Shown piece after piece: positions 1-8,013 of a stretch of 29,609 nt of DNA. The position numbers were made by a program, and so were the translations under genes. The notes beneath the pieces were generated by a model. It made no database searches. It was given only the letters and a program-made list of their open reading frames with translations, and was not told the DNA's origin. Source of the stretch: PALSA-610 sp038239145 (lineage in GTDB: Bacteria > Actinomycetota > Acidimicrobiia > IMCC26256 > PALSA-610); assembly GCA_038239145.1 (NCBI GenBank), contig JBBSFB010000052.1, positions 1-29,609 of the forward strand, written 5' to 3'. Numbering within the stretch: the first letter of the stretch is position 1; every line of letters starts with the position of its first letter.

Positions 1-89
1 AACACGCGTACACGCCGGTGGTAGATGATCTCTGCTGGGGTCACGGTGATGGGCTCCTCTGGATCTGTGGAAGGAACCACAGGGTCCAT
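1..89 (-). CDS. N-terminal fragment of an IS481-type transposase/HTH protein (runs off left edge)
   Basis: The minus strand opens with an ATG at 89-87 and reads about 29 codons to the window edge without a stop. The stretch ends in TPAEIIYHRRVRV, preceded by an acidic, proline-rich leader. From memory, this motif begins the first helix-turn-helix of IS481-family transposases in actinobacteria, where the next residues form the DNA-binding helices. Only the N-terminus is visible, with no DDE catalytic residues, so the family call is tentative. A stem-loop lies 6 nt upstream of the ATG (95-111). It could also be a non-transposase HTH protein. Confidence 0.45.
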   Translation of the reverse strand, partial: MDPVVPSTDPEEPITVTPAEIIYHRRVRV

Positions 90-201
90 CACCGCCCCCA
101 CCAAGTGGGGGACCTGCAACCTCAACACCCGGACAGAAAGCTCTAGCCGAACCCGCGCCGCCCGCGCGGAACCGCAGTCGGGCAGCTCCTGCGATGTAGC
201 T
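90..201. other. Short non-coding stretch with a stem-loop and possible insertion-sequence end
   Basis: No convincing gene lies between the partial ORF and the VOC stop codon at 202. CCCCCAC (95-101) and GTGGGGG (105-111) form a perfect 7-bp stem with a 3-nt loop. A weaker 6-bp stem (CTGTGG 65-70 / CCACAG 77-82) lies inside the partial ORF. Read on the minus strand, the region from 135 begins TGTCC. That is compatible with a TG...CA insertion-sequence end, but the other end is outside the window, so this cannot be tested here. Confidence 0.35.
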
Positions 202-681
202 CTAGTACTGGCGGAAGTAGGCGTTCTCCGGTCTGCGGACTTTCTCGACCAGGATGAAGACGTTGTTCCAGGGGTCGGCGAACCAGGTCGTGCGGACACC
301 GGCGACGTCGGCGATCCCGTCGACGATGAACGCGACGCCTCTGGACTCGAGGTCGGCCCGGGTCGCGGCGATGTCGTCGCAAAGCAAGCCGATGTGCGTG
401 TAGCCGAGGCGCGTCACGTCGGCGGGCGCGGGATCGCCGGGCGCGACCGACGGATACTCGATGATTTCGACGACGCGGTCGGAGCCATCGTCGACCCCCA
501 CGATCGCCGCCTTCACCACGACGGGTGCAGGCACAAGCTCGCCCATGTCGCGCGTGATCGCGTCGCCTTCCATTCGGTACGGCGGCGAGAGCACGCCGAG
601 TCCCAGGACGTCCCGGTACCACGCGACCGCGGCGTCGACGTCGGGGACGTGCAGCGCGGTGTGCGCGAGCCCGGTGATCAC
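202..681 (-). CDS. VOC (glyoxalase/bleomycin-resistance fold) metalloprotein
   Basis: A 159-residue single VOC protein with two beta-alpha-beta-beta-beta modules. Candidate metal ligands sit where the family has them: His7 (LAHTAL), an acidic residue in VEIIEY (72-75), His96 (YTHIGL) and Glu146 (ILVEK). Members act as epimerases, dioxygenases or glyoxalases. The sequence resembles methylmalonyl-CoA-epimerase-like VOC proteins, but the substrate cannot be read off. The GTG start at 681 overlaps the TGA of the upstream SDR (GTGA), so the two are translationally coupled. The setting beside steroid-catabolism genes suggests a role on a CoA-linked intermediate, which is inference. Longer upstream reading in this frame lies over the SDR and is not needed. 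Confidence 0.8.
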   Translation of the reverse strand: MITGLAHTALHVPDVDAAVAWYRDVLGLGVLSPPYRMEGDAITRDMGELVPAPVVVKAAIVGVDDGSDRVVEIIEYPSVAPGDPAPADVTRLGYTHIGLLCDDIAATRADLESRGVAFIVDGIADVAGVRTTWFADPWNNVFILVEKVRRPENAYFRQY

Positions 682-1466
682 GAGAACGACTTCAGCATCC
701 CGCGCACCCATTGGGCGTTGTTCGTATCGTTCCAGCCCTCGAGCATGCCTTCGCTCAGATCGTCGCAGCCGTAACGGATCGGGCCGCCATCGGCACAGAT
801 CGCGTCGACGATCCGGCGCGCCGCTTCCGCGGCAGGTGTGTACGACTCGCGAATGCCCTGGCGACCCTCCCACAGTCGGTTCGCGAGCTCGCGGTACTCC
901 TCGTGCTCGGCTGCGACGGGTGGCCGGTCGGATCCGGCGAGCATGTCGGTTTCGATCGGTCCGGGCATGATCTCGATCACTCGGATCCCGAACTGCGCGA
1001 CCTCGGCGGCGAGCGATTCGCCCAGCGCGGTCACTGCCGCCTTCGACGCCCGGTAGGTGCCGAGGAACGGGACCGGCGCGAGCGTCGACGACGACGTGAC
1101 GTTGCAGATCACTCCGCCGCCCGCCGCGCGCATGATCGGTACCGCACGCTTCGATACCTCAACGAGACCGAACACATTGGTTGCAAACAGGCGCTGCCAC
1201 GACTCGAGGGGCATGTGCTCGAGTGGGAGATTGTCGCTCTCGACTCCCGCGTTGTTCACCAGGACCCGCAGGCCGTCGGGCAGGGAGATCGACGCCGGAT
1301 CGGTCACGTCGAGGCGGGCGACCTCGATGCCTTCGAGATCCTTGCCGTCGGCGGGATCCCTCATCGTGGCGATCGTGTCGAAGCCGCGTGCCGCGAGCTC
1401 GATCGCGACCGCGCGCCCGATACCCCGGCTCGCGCCGGTGACTACAGCAGTGCCTTTGGGTTCCAT
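678..1466 (-). CDS. Short-chain dehydrogenase/reductase
   Basis: A 262-residue classical SDR. The Rossmann glycine motif TGASRGIG is at 10-17 and NNAG at 71-74. The catalytic Ser is in the TSSS run (about 124-127), with Tyr138 and Lys142 in YRASK. It probably oxidises or reduces a hydroxyl/keto group with NAD(P)(H). The ATG at 1466-1464 is chosen because the conserved beta-1 strand starts immediately after it. The gene diverges from the fadE30-like gene with almost no intergenic space and is coupled to the downstream VOC gene by a GTGA overlap. The C-terminus (about residues 200-262) is longer and more divergent than in FabG-type enzymes, so it may act on a bulky substrate. The exact substrate is unknown. 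Confidence 0.85.
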   Translation of the reverse strand: MEPKGTAVVTGASRGIGRAVAIELAARGFDTIATMRDPADGKDLEGIEVARLDVTDPASISLPDGLRVLVNNAGVESDNLPLEHMPLESWQRLFATNVFGLVEVSKRAVPIMRAAGGGVICNVTSSSTLAPVPFLGTYRASKAAVTALGESLAAEVAQFGIRVIEIMPGPIETDMLAGSDRPPVAAEHEEYRELANRLWEGRQGIRESYTPAAEAARRIVDAICADGGPIRYGCDDLSEGMLEGWNDTNNAQWVRGMLKSFS

Positions 1467-1491
1467 GAGCGATAGCGTGCCACGACTCCCG

Positions 1492-2664
1492 ATGGACCTG
1501 CGCTTCACCGCTGAACAGGAACGCTTCCGCGCCGAGGCGCGAGCGTGGCTCACCGATCGTCTCGACGGTCGGTTCGCGGTCGTGCGCGGGCGCGGCGGGC
1601 CCGGCGACGAGCACGAGCTCTTCGACGAACGGCTCGAGTGGGAGCAGGAGCTCGGCCGCGATCGCTGGATCGGTCTCGGTTGGCCGGCCGAGTACGGAGG
1701 TCGGGGTGCGACGCTGCTCGAGCAGGTCATCTTCTACGAGGAGTACGCGCGGTGCGGGGGCCCGGGACGCGTCGGAATCATCGGTGAAGGTCTGCTCGGC
1801 CCGACCATCGTGCATTTCGGCACCGACGCGCAGAAGCACCGGTTCCTGCCCGGCATCCTGAACGGGACGGACGTGTGGTGCCAGGGCTACTCGGAACCCA
1901 ACGCGGGCTCCGACCTCGCCAACGTGCAGACCCGCGCCGACCTCGACGGCGACGAATGGGTCATCGACGGCCAGAAGGTGTGGACGTCGCTCGCGCATTG
2001 GGCACAGTGGATCTTCGTCATCGCCCGCACCGATCGGTCCGCACCGAAACACAAAGGGCTCTCGTATCTGCTCGTACCCATGAACCAGCCCGGGCGCATC
2101 GAGATCCGCCCGATCGTGCAGCTCACCGGGCACAGCGAGTTCAGCGAGACCTTCCTCGACGGGGCCCGCACCGCGGCCGAGAACGTCGTCGGCGAGGTCA
2201 ACGGCGGCTGGCGGGTCGCGATGGGAACCCTCGCGTTCGAGCGCGGCGCGTCGACCCTCGGCCAACAACTCTCCTTCGAGAGCGAGCTCGTCACGATCAC
2301 CGAGCTCGCCCGCGCCAACGGGCTCGCGGCCGACCCGGTGTTCCGCCAGCGTCTGGCCGACGCGTGGATCACGCTGCGGGTGATGCGGTTCCACGCACTG
2401 CGCACGCTGCCGATGCTCGAACTCGGAACGGTCGATCCCGCCACCTCGATCCACAAGCTGCTGTGGGCGTCGTTCCACCGCGGTCTGGGTGAGCTCGCGG
2501 TCGATGCGCTCGGCGCAGGCGCGATCGGGTTCGACGAGGGCGACGATCGGCTGAACCGCCTGTTCCTCTACTCACGCGCCGACACGATCTATGGCGGCGC
2601 GAACCAGATCCAACGCAACGTGATCGGCGAGCAGGCTCTGGGCTTGCCGAAGGAGCCCCGATGA
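1492..2664 (+). CDS. fadE30: Acyl-CoA dehydrogenase, FadE30-like
   Basis: A 390-residue flavoprotein of the acyl-CoA dehydrogenase family. Recognisable blocks are the WCQGYSEPNAGSDLA FAD/substrate loop, GQKVWTSLAHWAQW, GGWRVAMGTL, STLGQQ and the C-terminal YGGANQIQRN. Several match M. tuberculosis FadE30 as I remember it; that enzyme starts beta-oxidation of the C/D-ring intermediate after FadD3 activation. The residue before GG in the C-terminal motif is Tyr, not the Glu of medium-chain enzymes, so the base must lie elsewhere. The start at 1492 (MDLRF) aligns with the start of the paralogue at 24294; an in-frame ATG at 1465 would add nine residues. It is coupled to the IpdF-like gene by ATGA, the same gene order as fadE30-Rv3559c. 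Confidence 0.85.
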   Translation: MDLRFTAEQERFRAEARAWLTDRLDGRFAVVRGRGGPGDEHELFDERLEWEQELGRDRWIGLGWPAEYGGRGATLLEQVIFYEEYARCGGPGRVGIIGEGLLGPTIVHFGTDAQKHRFLPGILNGTDVWCQGYSEPNAGSDLANVQTRADLDGDEWVIDGQKVWTSLAHWAQWIFVIARTDRSAPKHKGLSYLLVPMNQPGRIEIRPIVQLTGHSEFSETFLDGARTAAENVVGEVNGGWRVAMGTLAFERGASTLGQQLSFESELVTITELARANGLAADPVFRQRLADAWITLRVMRFHALRTLPMLELGTVDPATSIHKLLWASFHRGLGELAVDALGAGAIGFDEGDDRLNRLFLYSRADTIYGGANQIQRNVIGEQALGLPKEPR

Positions 2665-3455
2665 CCAACGTCCCCGCGCCGCGCACGCCGACGCCGCCCG
2701 TGTACCCCGCGGGCCGGAACCTGCTCGCGGGCAAGACCGTGCTGATCACTGCGGCCGCGGGTACCGGCATCGGGTTCGCGGCGGCGAAGCGCTGCGTCGA
2801 AGAAGGCGCGCGCGTCGTCATCAGCGACATCCATCAACGGCGGCTGCAAGAATCACTCGAGCAGCTCGGAGTGAACGCGCACGCGGTGCTCGGAAACGTG
2901 ACCATCGAGGACGACGTGCAACGTCTGGTCGACGAGGCGGCCGAGTTCGGCGGTGGGCAGCTCGACGTGCTGGTGAACAACGCCGGGCTCGGGGGCACTG
3001 CCGCGCTCACCGAGATGACCGACGACCAATGGTTCTCGGTCCTCGACGTGACCCTGACGGGAACGATGCGCATGACTCGCGCCGCGTTGCGGCACATGGC
3101 CGGCCGACAGCGAGGCGCGATCGTGAACAACGCGTCGGTCGTCGGCTGGCGGGCCCAGGAAGGTCAGAGCCACTACGCGGCGGCGAAGGCGGGGGTGATG
3201 GCGTTGACCCGGTGCGCGGCAGTCGAAGCGGCCGTGCACAACGTGCGGGTGAACGCGGTCGCGCCGTCGCTCGCCATGCACCCGTTCCTCGCCAAGGTCA
3301 CGACCGAGGAGTTGCTCGCGGAGCTCGAGACGCGCGAAGCCTTCGGACGCGCCGCCGAACCGTGGGAGGTCGCCAACGTGATCGTGTTCCTCGCCAGTGA
3401 CCTCGCTTCGTACATGACCGGCGAAGTCGTCTCGGTCAGCTCGCAACACCCCTGA
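2661..3455 (+). CDS. ipdF: SDR of the IpdF type (steroid C/D-ring hydroxy-acyl-CoA dehydrogenase)
   Basis: A 264-residue SDR with the unusual glycine motif TAAAGTGIG (30-38), NNAG (106-109), Ser159, Tyr172 and Lys176 (YAAAK). Blocks such as VNNASVVGWRAQ, SHYAAAKAGVMALTRC, EAFGRAAEPWEVA and the terminal VSVSSQHP closely match M. tuberculosis Rv3559c (IpdF) as I recall it. IpdF oxidises the ring 5-hydroxyl of 5-hydroxy indane-carboxyl-CoA during C/D-ring breakdown. The first 20 residues are a proline-rich extension. The gene overlaps the fadE30-like gene by 4 nt and ends 20 nt inside the 3' end of the convergent reductase gene. Confidence 0.85.
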   Translation: MTNVPAPRTPTPPVYPAGRNLLAGKTVLITAAAGTGIGFAAAKRCVEEGARVVISDIHQRRLQESLEQLGVNAHAVLGNVTIEDDVQRLVDEAAEFGGGQLDVLVNNAGLGGTAALTEMTDDQWFSVLDVTLTGTMRMTRAALRHMAGRQRGAIVNNASVVGWRAQEGQSHYAAAKAGVMALTRCAAVEAAVHNVRVNAVAPSLAMHPFLAKVTTEELLAELETREAFGRAAEPWEVANVIVFLASDLASYMTGEVVSVSSQHP

Positions 3456-4392
3456 GCAGATTCGCGGCCCGTAACGACCCGGGCGCCAACCTGCGCACCG
3501 CGGCATCTCGAGCGGCCGCCTGCAACGTGACGTTGACCGGGCTCTCGACGCCGTGACGTCGGGCCAGCAACGCGATTTCGCCATTCAGGTAGTCAGTCTC
3601 GAGCGAGCCGGTCCCCCGCTGCAGGCTCTGCCAGGTCGACCCCCCGCCGCGGGCGAGGCGGGGCGTGAGCCGGTCACCGCGCCGGTTGCGGTCCTCCTCG
3701 ACCGAGGCGACGTCGATGCCGGCCGCCTCCAACACCGCCGCGCCTTCGCGCCGCGCCTGGCGACTCAACTCGTTCGCGTCGTCACCGGGTTCGCACAACG
3801 CGTCGACCGCGTTGGCAAGGTTCATCAACAGCTTGCGGTACTTCCACCGCATGACGTCGGGACGCGGCGCCGACTCGAATGTCGACGCGCCCAGCGCGGC
3901 CGCTACCGATTCGGTCACGTCGTCGACGCCGGCGGGATAGCGCCCAATGTCGAGCAGCCCGCTGACCGGCGCCGACGATGCCGCCACCACACCGGGTTCG
4001 AGGTGTTCGGCCGGCAGCATCACGCAGATCGCGTGGACGTGCGCGAACCGGCGTAGCGCTATCCGTTCGTTCTCGACGCCATTCTGCACACAGACGACGG
4101 GAACGCCGGTTCCGGCCGCGGCGGCCAGAGCGTCGAACGCGCCGGTCGAATCCTGGGTCTTCGTCGTCACGAGCACGATGTCGCCGGCGCGCCAACTGAT
4201 ACGAGCCGGATCGTCGACGACAGGGAGTTTCAGTGTCGCCGTGCGATCGGGATCGACGAGGCGAAGACCGTCATCGCGCAGGGCCGAGAAATGGTCACCG
4301 CGCGCGATCGCGACGACATCGTGGCCGTGCTCGAACAGCCGGCCCGCGATGACACCGCCGACTGCACCGGCGCCGAACACGACGAATCGCAT
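3436..4392 (-). CDS. Ketopantoate reductase (ApbA/PanE) family protein
   Basis: A 318-residue protein with an N-terminal Rossmann motif GAGAVG (7-12) and a C-terminal helical domain. Lys187 in WKYRKLLMN and the Glu of LETDYLNGE occupy the positions of the catalytic Lys and Glu of 2-dehydropantoate 2-reductase. The family reduces ketopantoate to pantoate with NADPH, but many paralogues use other 2-keto or beta-keto substrates. Here the gene follows an SDR after 2 nt in a catabolic cluster, so a pathway-specific reductase is at least as likely as a pantothenate role (inference). Its 3' end overlaps the convergent IpdF-like gene by 20 nt. Confidence 0.8.
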   Translation of the reverse strand: MRFVVFGAGAVGGVIAGRLFEHGHDVVAIARGDHFSALRDDGLRLVDPDRTATLKLPVVDDPARISWRAGDIVLVTTKTQDSTGAFDALAAAAGTGVPVVCVQNGVENERIALRRFAHVHAICVMLPAEHLEPGVVAASSAPVSGLLDIGRYPAGVDDVTESVAAALGASTFESAPRPDVMRWKYRKLLMNLANAVDALCEPGDDANELSRQARREGAAVLEAAGIDVASVEEDRNRRGDRLTPRLARGGGSTWQSLQRGTGSLETDYLNGEIALLARRHGVESPVNVTLQAAARDAAVRRLAPGSLRAANLLRGVAS

Positions 4393-4394
4393 GT

Positions 4395-5180
4395 TTACGG
4401 GTCGACTGCGGTGTTCGGCGCGCCGGTGTTCTGGGCCGCGTTCATGTACGCAGGCTTCTCGCCGCCGCCGTGCACGAGTATCTCGGCCCCGCTGACGTAC
4501 CGGGCGAGTGGCGACGCGAGGAAGAGACACACGTCGGCGACATCGGTCGGGTCGGCCATACGCCCCAGGGGCACGGTCGCACCGACCGCGGCGATACCGG
4601 TCTCGTCGCCGTAGAAGAGGTGCGCCTGCTCGGTGACGACGAGCCCGACGACGACCGCGTTCACGCGCACCTTGGGCGCGAACTCGACACCCATCGTCTG
4701 GGTAGCGTTCAACAGCCCGGCCTTGGCCGCGCCGTACGCCAGCGTCGCAGGTGACGGCCGGACACCACTCACGCTCGCGATGTTCACGATTGTGCCGCCG
4801 TGCTCCTGCTCCTGCATCAGCAGGTTGGCACGCTGGGCGAACACGAGCGCGGCGGTCAGGTTCAACGCGATAATGCCGGCGGTGAACCGGGGCGACGCCG
4901 TCGCCGAATCCGACGGCGGCGCTCCACCGGCGTTGTTGATCACGACATCGACGCGTCCGAACCGGCGTACAGCGTCGGCCAGCACCGCGTCGATCTGGTC
5001 GGGCTCGCGCACGTCGGCGGCGACGAAAGCCACACCGTCGGGCAGCGACTCCGGCTCGTGGCGGCAGCACACGAGCACGCCGGCGCCGGCCTCGGCGAAG
5101 CGCTGCGCGATGCCGCGCCCGATGCCCCGGCAGCCGCCCGTCACGATCACGGCTTGCCCGTCGAAGCGAAGATCGTCCAT
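4395..5180 (-). CDS. SDR family oxidoreductase, positional counterpart of Rv3549c
   Basis: A 261-residue SDR with TGGCRGIG (14-21), NNAG (82-85), Ser136, Tyr149 and Lys153 (YGAAK). A C-terminal extension of about 20 residues follows the usual end near VHGGGE. It starts with ATG at 5180-5178, 114 nt from and divergent to ipdA. From memory, M. tuberculosis Rv3549c sits in the same divergent position next to echA20-ipdA-ipdB, so it probably serves the C/D-ring pathway. Its reaction is not established by sequence. The ketopantoate-reductase-like gene follows it 2 nt after the stop. Confidence 0.82.
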   Translation of the reverse strand: MDDLRFDGQAVIVTGGCRGIGRGIAQRFAEAGAGVLVCCRHEPESLPDGVAFVAADVREPDQIDAVLADAVRRFGRVDVVINNAGGAPPSDSATASPRFTAGIIALNLTAALVFAQRANLLMQEQEHGGTIVNIASVSGVRPSPATLAYGAAKAGLLNATQTMGVEFAPKVRVNAVVVGLVVTEQAHLFYGDETGIAAVGATVPLGRMADPTDVADVCLFLASPLARYVSGAEILVHGGGEKPAYMNAAQNTGAPNTAVDP

Positions 5181-5294
5181 CGGCCGGGCATTCTGGCACG
5201 TCGTCGTGAGCGGTCGCGTGCCCGGGGCGGGTCGTTGGACCCGACTCAGATCCTCGCGCCTACGATCTGGCACTCCTTCAGAATCGAGCTGCAA
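5181..5294. promoter_or_regulatory. Divergent promoter region between the SDR gene and ipdABC operon
   Basis: A 114-bp intergenic region serves both directions. On the plus strand TACGAT (5261-5266) is a candidate -10 element for ipdA. TTGGAC (5235-5240) lies upstream, but a 20-nt spacer makes it a poor -35. CACGTCGTCGTG (5197-5208) has symmetric arms CACG/CGTG. GGCAC (5195-5199) and GTGCC (5218-5222) form a wider inverted pair. Either could be a TetR-type operator. I saw no match to the KstR2 palindrome as I remember it (AnCAAGnnCTTGnT). Confidence 0.45.
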
Positions 5295-6146
5295 GTGGTT
5301 CCCGACAAACGCGTCACCATCGACGAGATCGCCGGCGAGGTGCACGACGGCATGACCATCGGTATCGGGGGCTGGGGTTCGCGGCGCAAGCCGATGGCCC
5401 TGGTCCGGGCGCTGTGCCGGTCCTCGGTCAAGGACCTGCGCGTCGTGTCGTACGGCGGTCCCGACGTCGGGCTGCTGTGCCGGGCGGGAAAGGTCCGCGA
5501 GGTCGTCTACGCGTTCGTGTCGCTCGACTCGATTGCGCTCGAACCGCATTTCCGCAACGCCCGCCAAACGGGTTCGGTGACGACGATGGAGCTCGACGAG
5601 GGGATGTTCCTCCTCGGGCTGCAGGCCGCAGCCTGGCGGGTTCCGTTCCTCCCGACGCGGGTCGGGCTCGGCTCCGACGTCATGCGCTTCAATCCCTCAC
5701 TCAAGACCGTGCGCTCGCCGTACGCCGATGGCGACGAGCTCGTTGCGATGCCGGCCCTGCACCTCGACCTTGCGCTGATCCACATGCACCGCGGCGATCA
5801 GGGCGGCACCGGTCAGTACCTCAACATCGACCCGTACTTCGACGACCTCATGTGCATGGCTGCCGACCGCCGGTTCATGAGCGTCGAACGGATCGTCGAC
5901 ACCGACGAGTTCCTCGCCGAGGGGCCGGCCCAGTCGATTCGCATCAACCGGCTGATGACCGACGGCGTCGTCGAGACGCCGCACGGCGCGCACTTCACCG
6001 AATGCATCCCCGACTATCCGCGCGACGAAGTGTTCCAGCGCTCGTACGCCGCCTCGGCGAAGTCGGACGAGGCCTGGGACGAGTTCCGGGCGCGGTACAT
6101 CGACGTCGACGAGGCGGACTACCAGCAGGCGGTGTCGGCATCATGA
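5295..6146 (+). CDS. ipdA: IpdA: alpha subunit of the steroid ring-cleaving hydrolase (CoA-transferase fold)
   Basis: A 283-residue protein of the class I CoA-transferase fold. MTIGIGGWGSRRKPM (20-34), SYGGPDVGLLC, a DEGM motif around Glu102, IDPYFDDL and VERIV match M. tuberculosis IpdA (Rv3551) block by block as I recall it. IpdAB is a hydrolase that opens the last steroid ring (COCHEA-CoA to MOODA-CoA) rather than a CoA transferase, using a glutamate of IpdA. Glu102 is the likely counterpart. The GTG start at 5295 gives M-V-PDKR, lining up with the MPDKR start of the mycobacterial protein. No strong Shine-Dalgarno is visible. It is coupled to ipdB by an ATGA overlap. Confidence 0.92.
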   Translation: MVPDKRVTIDEIAGEVHDGMTIGIGGWGSRRKPMALVRALCRSSVKDLRVVSYGGPDVGLLCRAGKVREVVYAFVSLDSIALEPHFRNARQTGSVTTMELDEGMFLLGLQAAAWRVPFLPTRVGLGSDVMRFNPSLKTVRSPYADGDELVAMPALHLDLALIHMHRGDQGGTGQYLNIDPYFDDLMCMAADRRFMSVERIVDTDEFLAEGPAQSIRINRLMTDGVVETPHGAHFTECIPDYPRDEVFQRSYAASAKSDEAWDEFRARYIDVDEADYQQAVSAS

Positions 6147-6925
6147 GAGACGGCATGACCGACGGACCCCCCACCCGCGCCGAGGTGTGCGCGGCCGCCA
6201 TCGCCGACTGCTTCGCACCCGACGGCGAGATCCTCGCCAACCCGATCGGCACGCTGCCGGTCATCGGCGGCCGGCTCGCGAAAGCGACGGTAGCGCCCGA
6301 GCTGGTGATGACCGATGGCGAGGCGTTGCTCGTCGAGAACATCATCCCGGTGGGCGTGGACAATCCGGAGAAGGTGGTGGCCGGTTGGAACCCGTACCGG
6401 TCGATGTTCGACGTCGTGTGGTCGGGCCGGCGGCACGTCATGATGAGCGGGAGTCAACTCGACAAGTTCGGTAACCAGAACTTCGCTTTCATCGGCCCGT
6501 ACGACAAGCCGCGTACACAGCTGCTCGGCATGCGGGGCGCGCCCGGCAACACAATCAACGACAAGACGTCGTACTGGATCCCGTCGCACTCAGCGCGCGT
6601 GTTCGTTCCGTCCGTCGACGCAGTCAGTGGGGTCGGCTACGACCGGGCGGCCGAGTTGGAATCGAACGGCGGCCGATTCCACAACATCGCGCAGGTGGTG
6701 ACGAACCTCTGCGTCCTCGACTTCGCAACGCCGAACCATCGGATGCGCCTGCGATCGGTGCATCCCGGCGTGTCGGTCGACGACGTCGTTGCAGCAACCG
6801 GGTTCGAGCTCGCGATCGACGCCGACGTCCCGACCTCGCGGCTGCCGACCGACGACGAGCTCGAATGGATCCGCCTGCGCATCGATCCGACCGGTCTCGG
6901 CGAACAAGAGGTACCGAACCCGTGA
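6143..6925 (+). CDS. ipdB: IpdB: beta subunit of the steroid ring-cleaving hydrolase
   Basis: A 260-residue partner of IpdA in the CoA-transferase beta-subunit fold. MSGSQLDKFGNQNF, GMRGAPGNTIN and the SYWIPSHSARVFV region are typical of IpdB. It forms the active site with IpdA to hydrolyse ring C of the cyclohexenone-CoA intermediate in the cytoplasm. The ATG at 6143 overlaps the ipdA stop (ATGA). A second in-frame ATG four codons later (6155) would also work and gives a protein nearer the usual 250-residue length. The stop overlaps the GTG of ipdC. Confidence 0.92.
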   Translation: MRDGMTDGPPTRAEVCAAAIADCFAPDGEILANPIGTLPVIGGRLAKATVAPELVMTDGEALLVENIIPVGVDNPEKVVAGWNPYRSMFDVVWSGRRHVMMSGSQLDKFGNQNFAFIGPYDKPRTQLLGMRGAPGNTINDKTSYWIPSHSARVFVPSVDAVSGVGYDRAAELESNGGRFHNIAQVVTNLCVLDFATPNHRMRLRSVHPGVSVDDVVAATGFELAIDADVPTSRLPTDDELEWIRLRIDPTGLGEQEVPNP

Positions 6926-8013
6926 CGGAAGTCGGTTCGGGGGCGGGCGGCGGCGGGAGCGCGCTGCGTACGCCGATCTGCGATCTGTTCCGTATCGACG
7001 TCCCGATCGTGCAGACCGGAATGGGGTGGGTCGCCGGACCCCGTCTCGTGAGCGCCACCGCGGAAGCGGGCGCGCTCGGGATCCTCGCTTCGGCCACGAT
7101 GACCTACGACCAGCTCGCCAGCGCGATCCGCGAGGTGAAGTCGCGCACCGACCGGCCCTTCGGTGTGAACCTGCGCGCCGACGCCGAGGACGCGACCCAA
7201 CGCGTCGACCTGTTGGTACGGGAGCACGTGCAGGTCGCATCGTTCGCGCTCGCGCCGAATGAACGGCAGATCAAGACGCTCAAGAACGCAGGCGTCCGGG
7301 TGGTCCCGTCCATCGGCGCGCGCCGGCATGCGGAGAAGGTCGCGGCCTGGGGAGTCGACGCCGTGATCGTGCAGGGCGGCGAAGGCGGCGGTCACACCGG
7401 CTCGGTCGCGACGACATTGCTCCTTCCCCAAGTCGTCGACGCCGTCGACCTGCCCGTCATCGCCGCCGGCGGTTTCTTCGACGGTCGCGGTCTCGTCGCC
7501 GCGCTTGCCTACGGTGCCGCGGGGATCGCGATGGGCACTCGATTCCTCCTCAGTCGCGACAGCACGGTTCCGGAGTCGGTGAAGCGCTATTACCTCGAGC
7601 GGACCGTTGCCGACACGGTGGTCACCGCACGTATCGACGGCGTACCGCATCGCGTGCTGCGTACCGATTTCGTCGACGAGCTCGAGCAGGCCAACTCGGT
7701 GTCGTCCGCGGCCCGCGCAATCCGCAACGCCTTCGCCTTCAAGAAGATGTCGGGCGTGTCGTGGCCGGGAATGATGCGCGAGGGCCTCGCGATGAAACGC
7801 GAAGGCAACCTCAAATGGACGCAAGTGATCCTCGCCGCGAACACGCCGATGCTGTTGCGCGCCGGGCTCGTCGAGGGGCGACTCGACGCGGGCGTATTGT
7901 CGAGTGGTCAGGTCGCCGGCGTGATCGACGACCTGCCGAGCGTGGCGGAGCTGGTCGAACGCATCATGAGCGAGGCGGAACAGACGTTGAAGCAACTGGG
8001 AGCGTCGTCGTGA
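6922..8013 (+). CDS. ipdC: IpdC: FMN-dependent oxidoreductase of the nitronate monooxygenase family
   Basis: A 363-residue TIM-barrel flavoprotein. QTGMGWVAG (31-39) starts the barrel and QGGEGGGHTG carries His158 of the nitronate monooxygenase signature. VIAAGGFFDGRG and IAMGTRFLLS form the phosphate-binding end. IpdC homologues act in steroid C/D-ring catabolism as oxidoreductases that set ring unsaturation before hydrolytic opening. They are not true nitronate monooxygenases. The GTG start at 6922 overlaps the ipdB TGA (GTGA). The glycine/alanine-rich first 13 residues are probably disordered. The size is close to M. tuberculosis Rv3553 (about 355 residues). Confidence 0.88.
   Translation: MTEVGSGAGGGGSALRTPICDLFRIDVPIVQTGMGWVAGPRLVSATAEAGALGILASATMTYDQLASAIREVKSRTDRPFGVNLRADAEDATQRVDLLVREHVQVASFALAPNERQIKTLKNAGVRVVPSIGARRHAEKVAAWGVDAVIVQGGEGGGHTGSVATTLLLPQVVDAVDLPVIAAGGFFDGRGLVAALAYGAAGIAMGTRFLLSRDSTVPESVKRYYLERTVADTVVTARIDGVPHRVLRTDFVDELEQANSVSSAARAIRNAFAFKKMSGVSWPGMMREGLAMKREGNLKWTQVILAANTPMLLRAGLVEGRLDAGVLSSGQVAGVIDDLPSVAELVERIMSEAEQTLKQLGASS

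Noticed and set aside
1159..2478. Long minus-strand open frame opposite the fadE30-like gene
   Set aside because: It is a high-GC antisense shadow with low-complexity composition and no domain; the plus strand carries an intact acyl-CoA dehydrogenase.
5181..5294. KstR2 operator upstream of ipdA
   Set aside because: I looked for AnCAAGnnCTTGnT-like sequence here and in the other divergent regions (1467-1491, 24238-24293) and found none.
5295..6925. Glutaconate or 3-oxoacid CoA-transferase
   Set aside because: The fold is the same, but the specific motifs and the adjacent ipdC-type gene match the ring-cleaving hydrolase IpdAB instead.
6922..8013. True nitronate monooxygenase
   Set aside because: The family motif is present, but the gene is locked into the ipdAB operon and matches IpdC in length and position.
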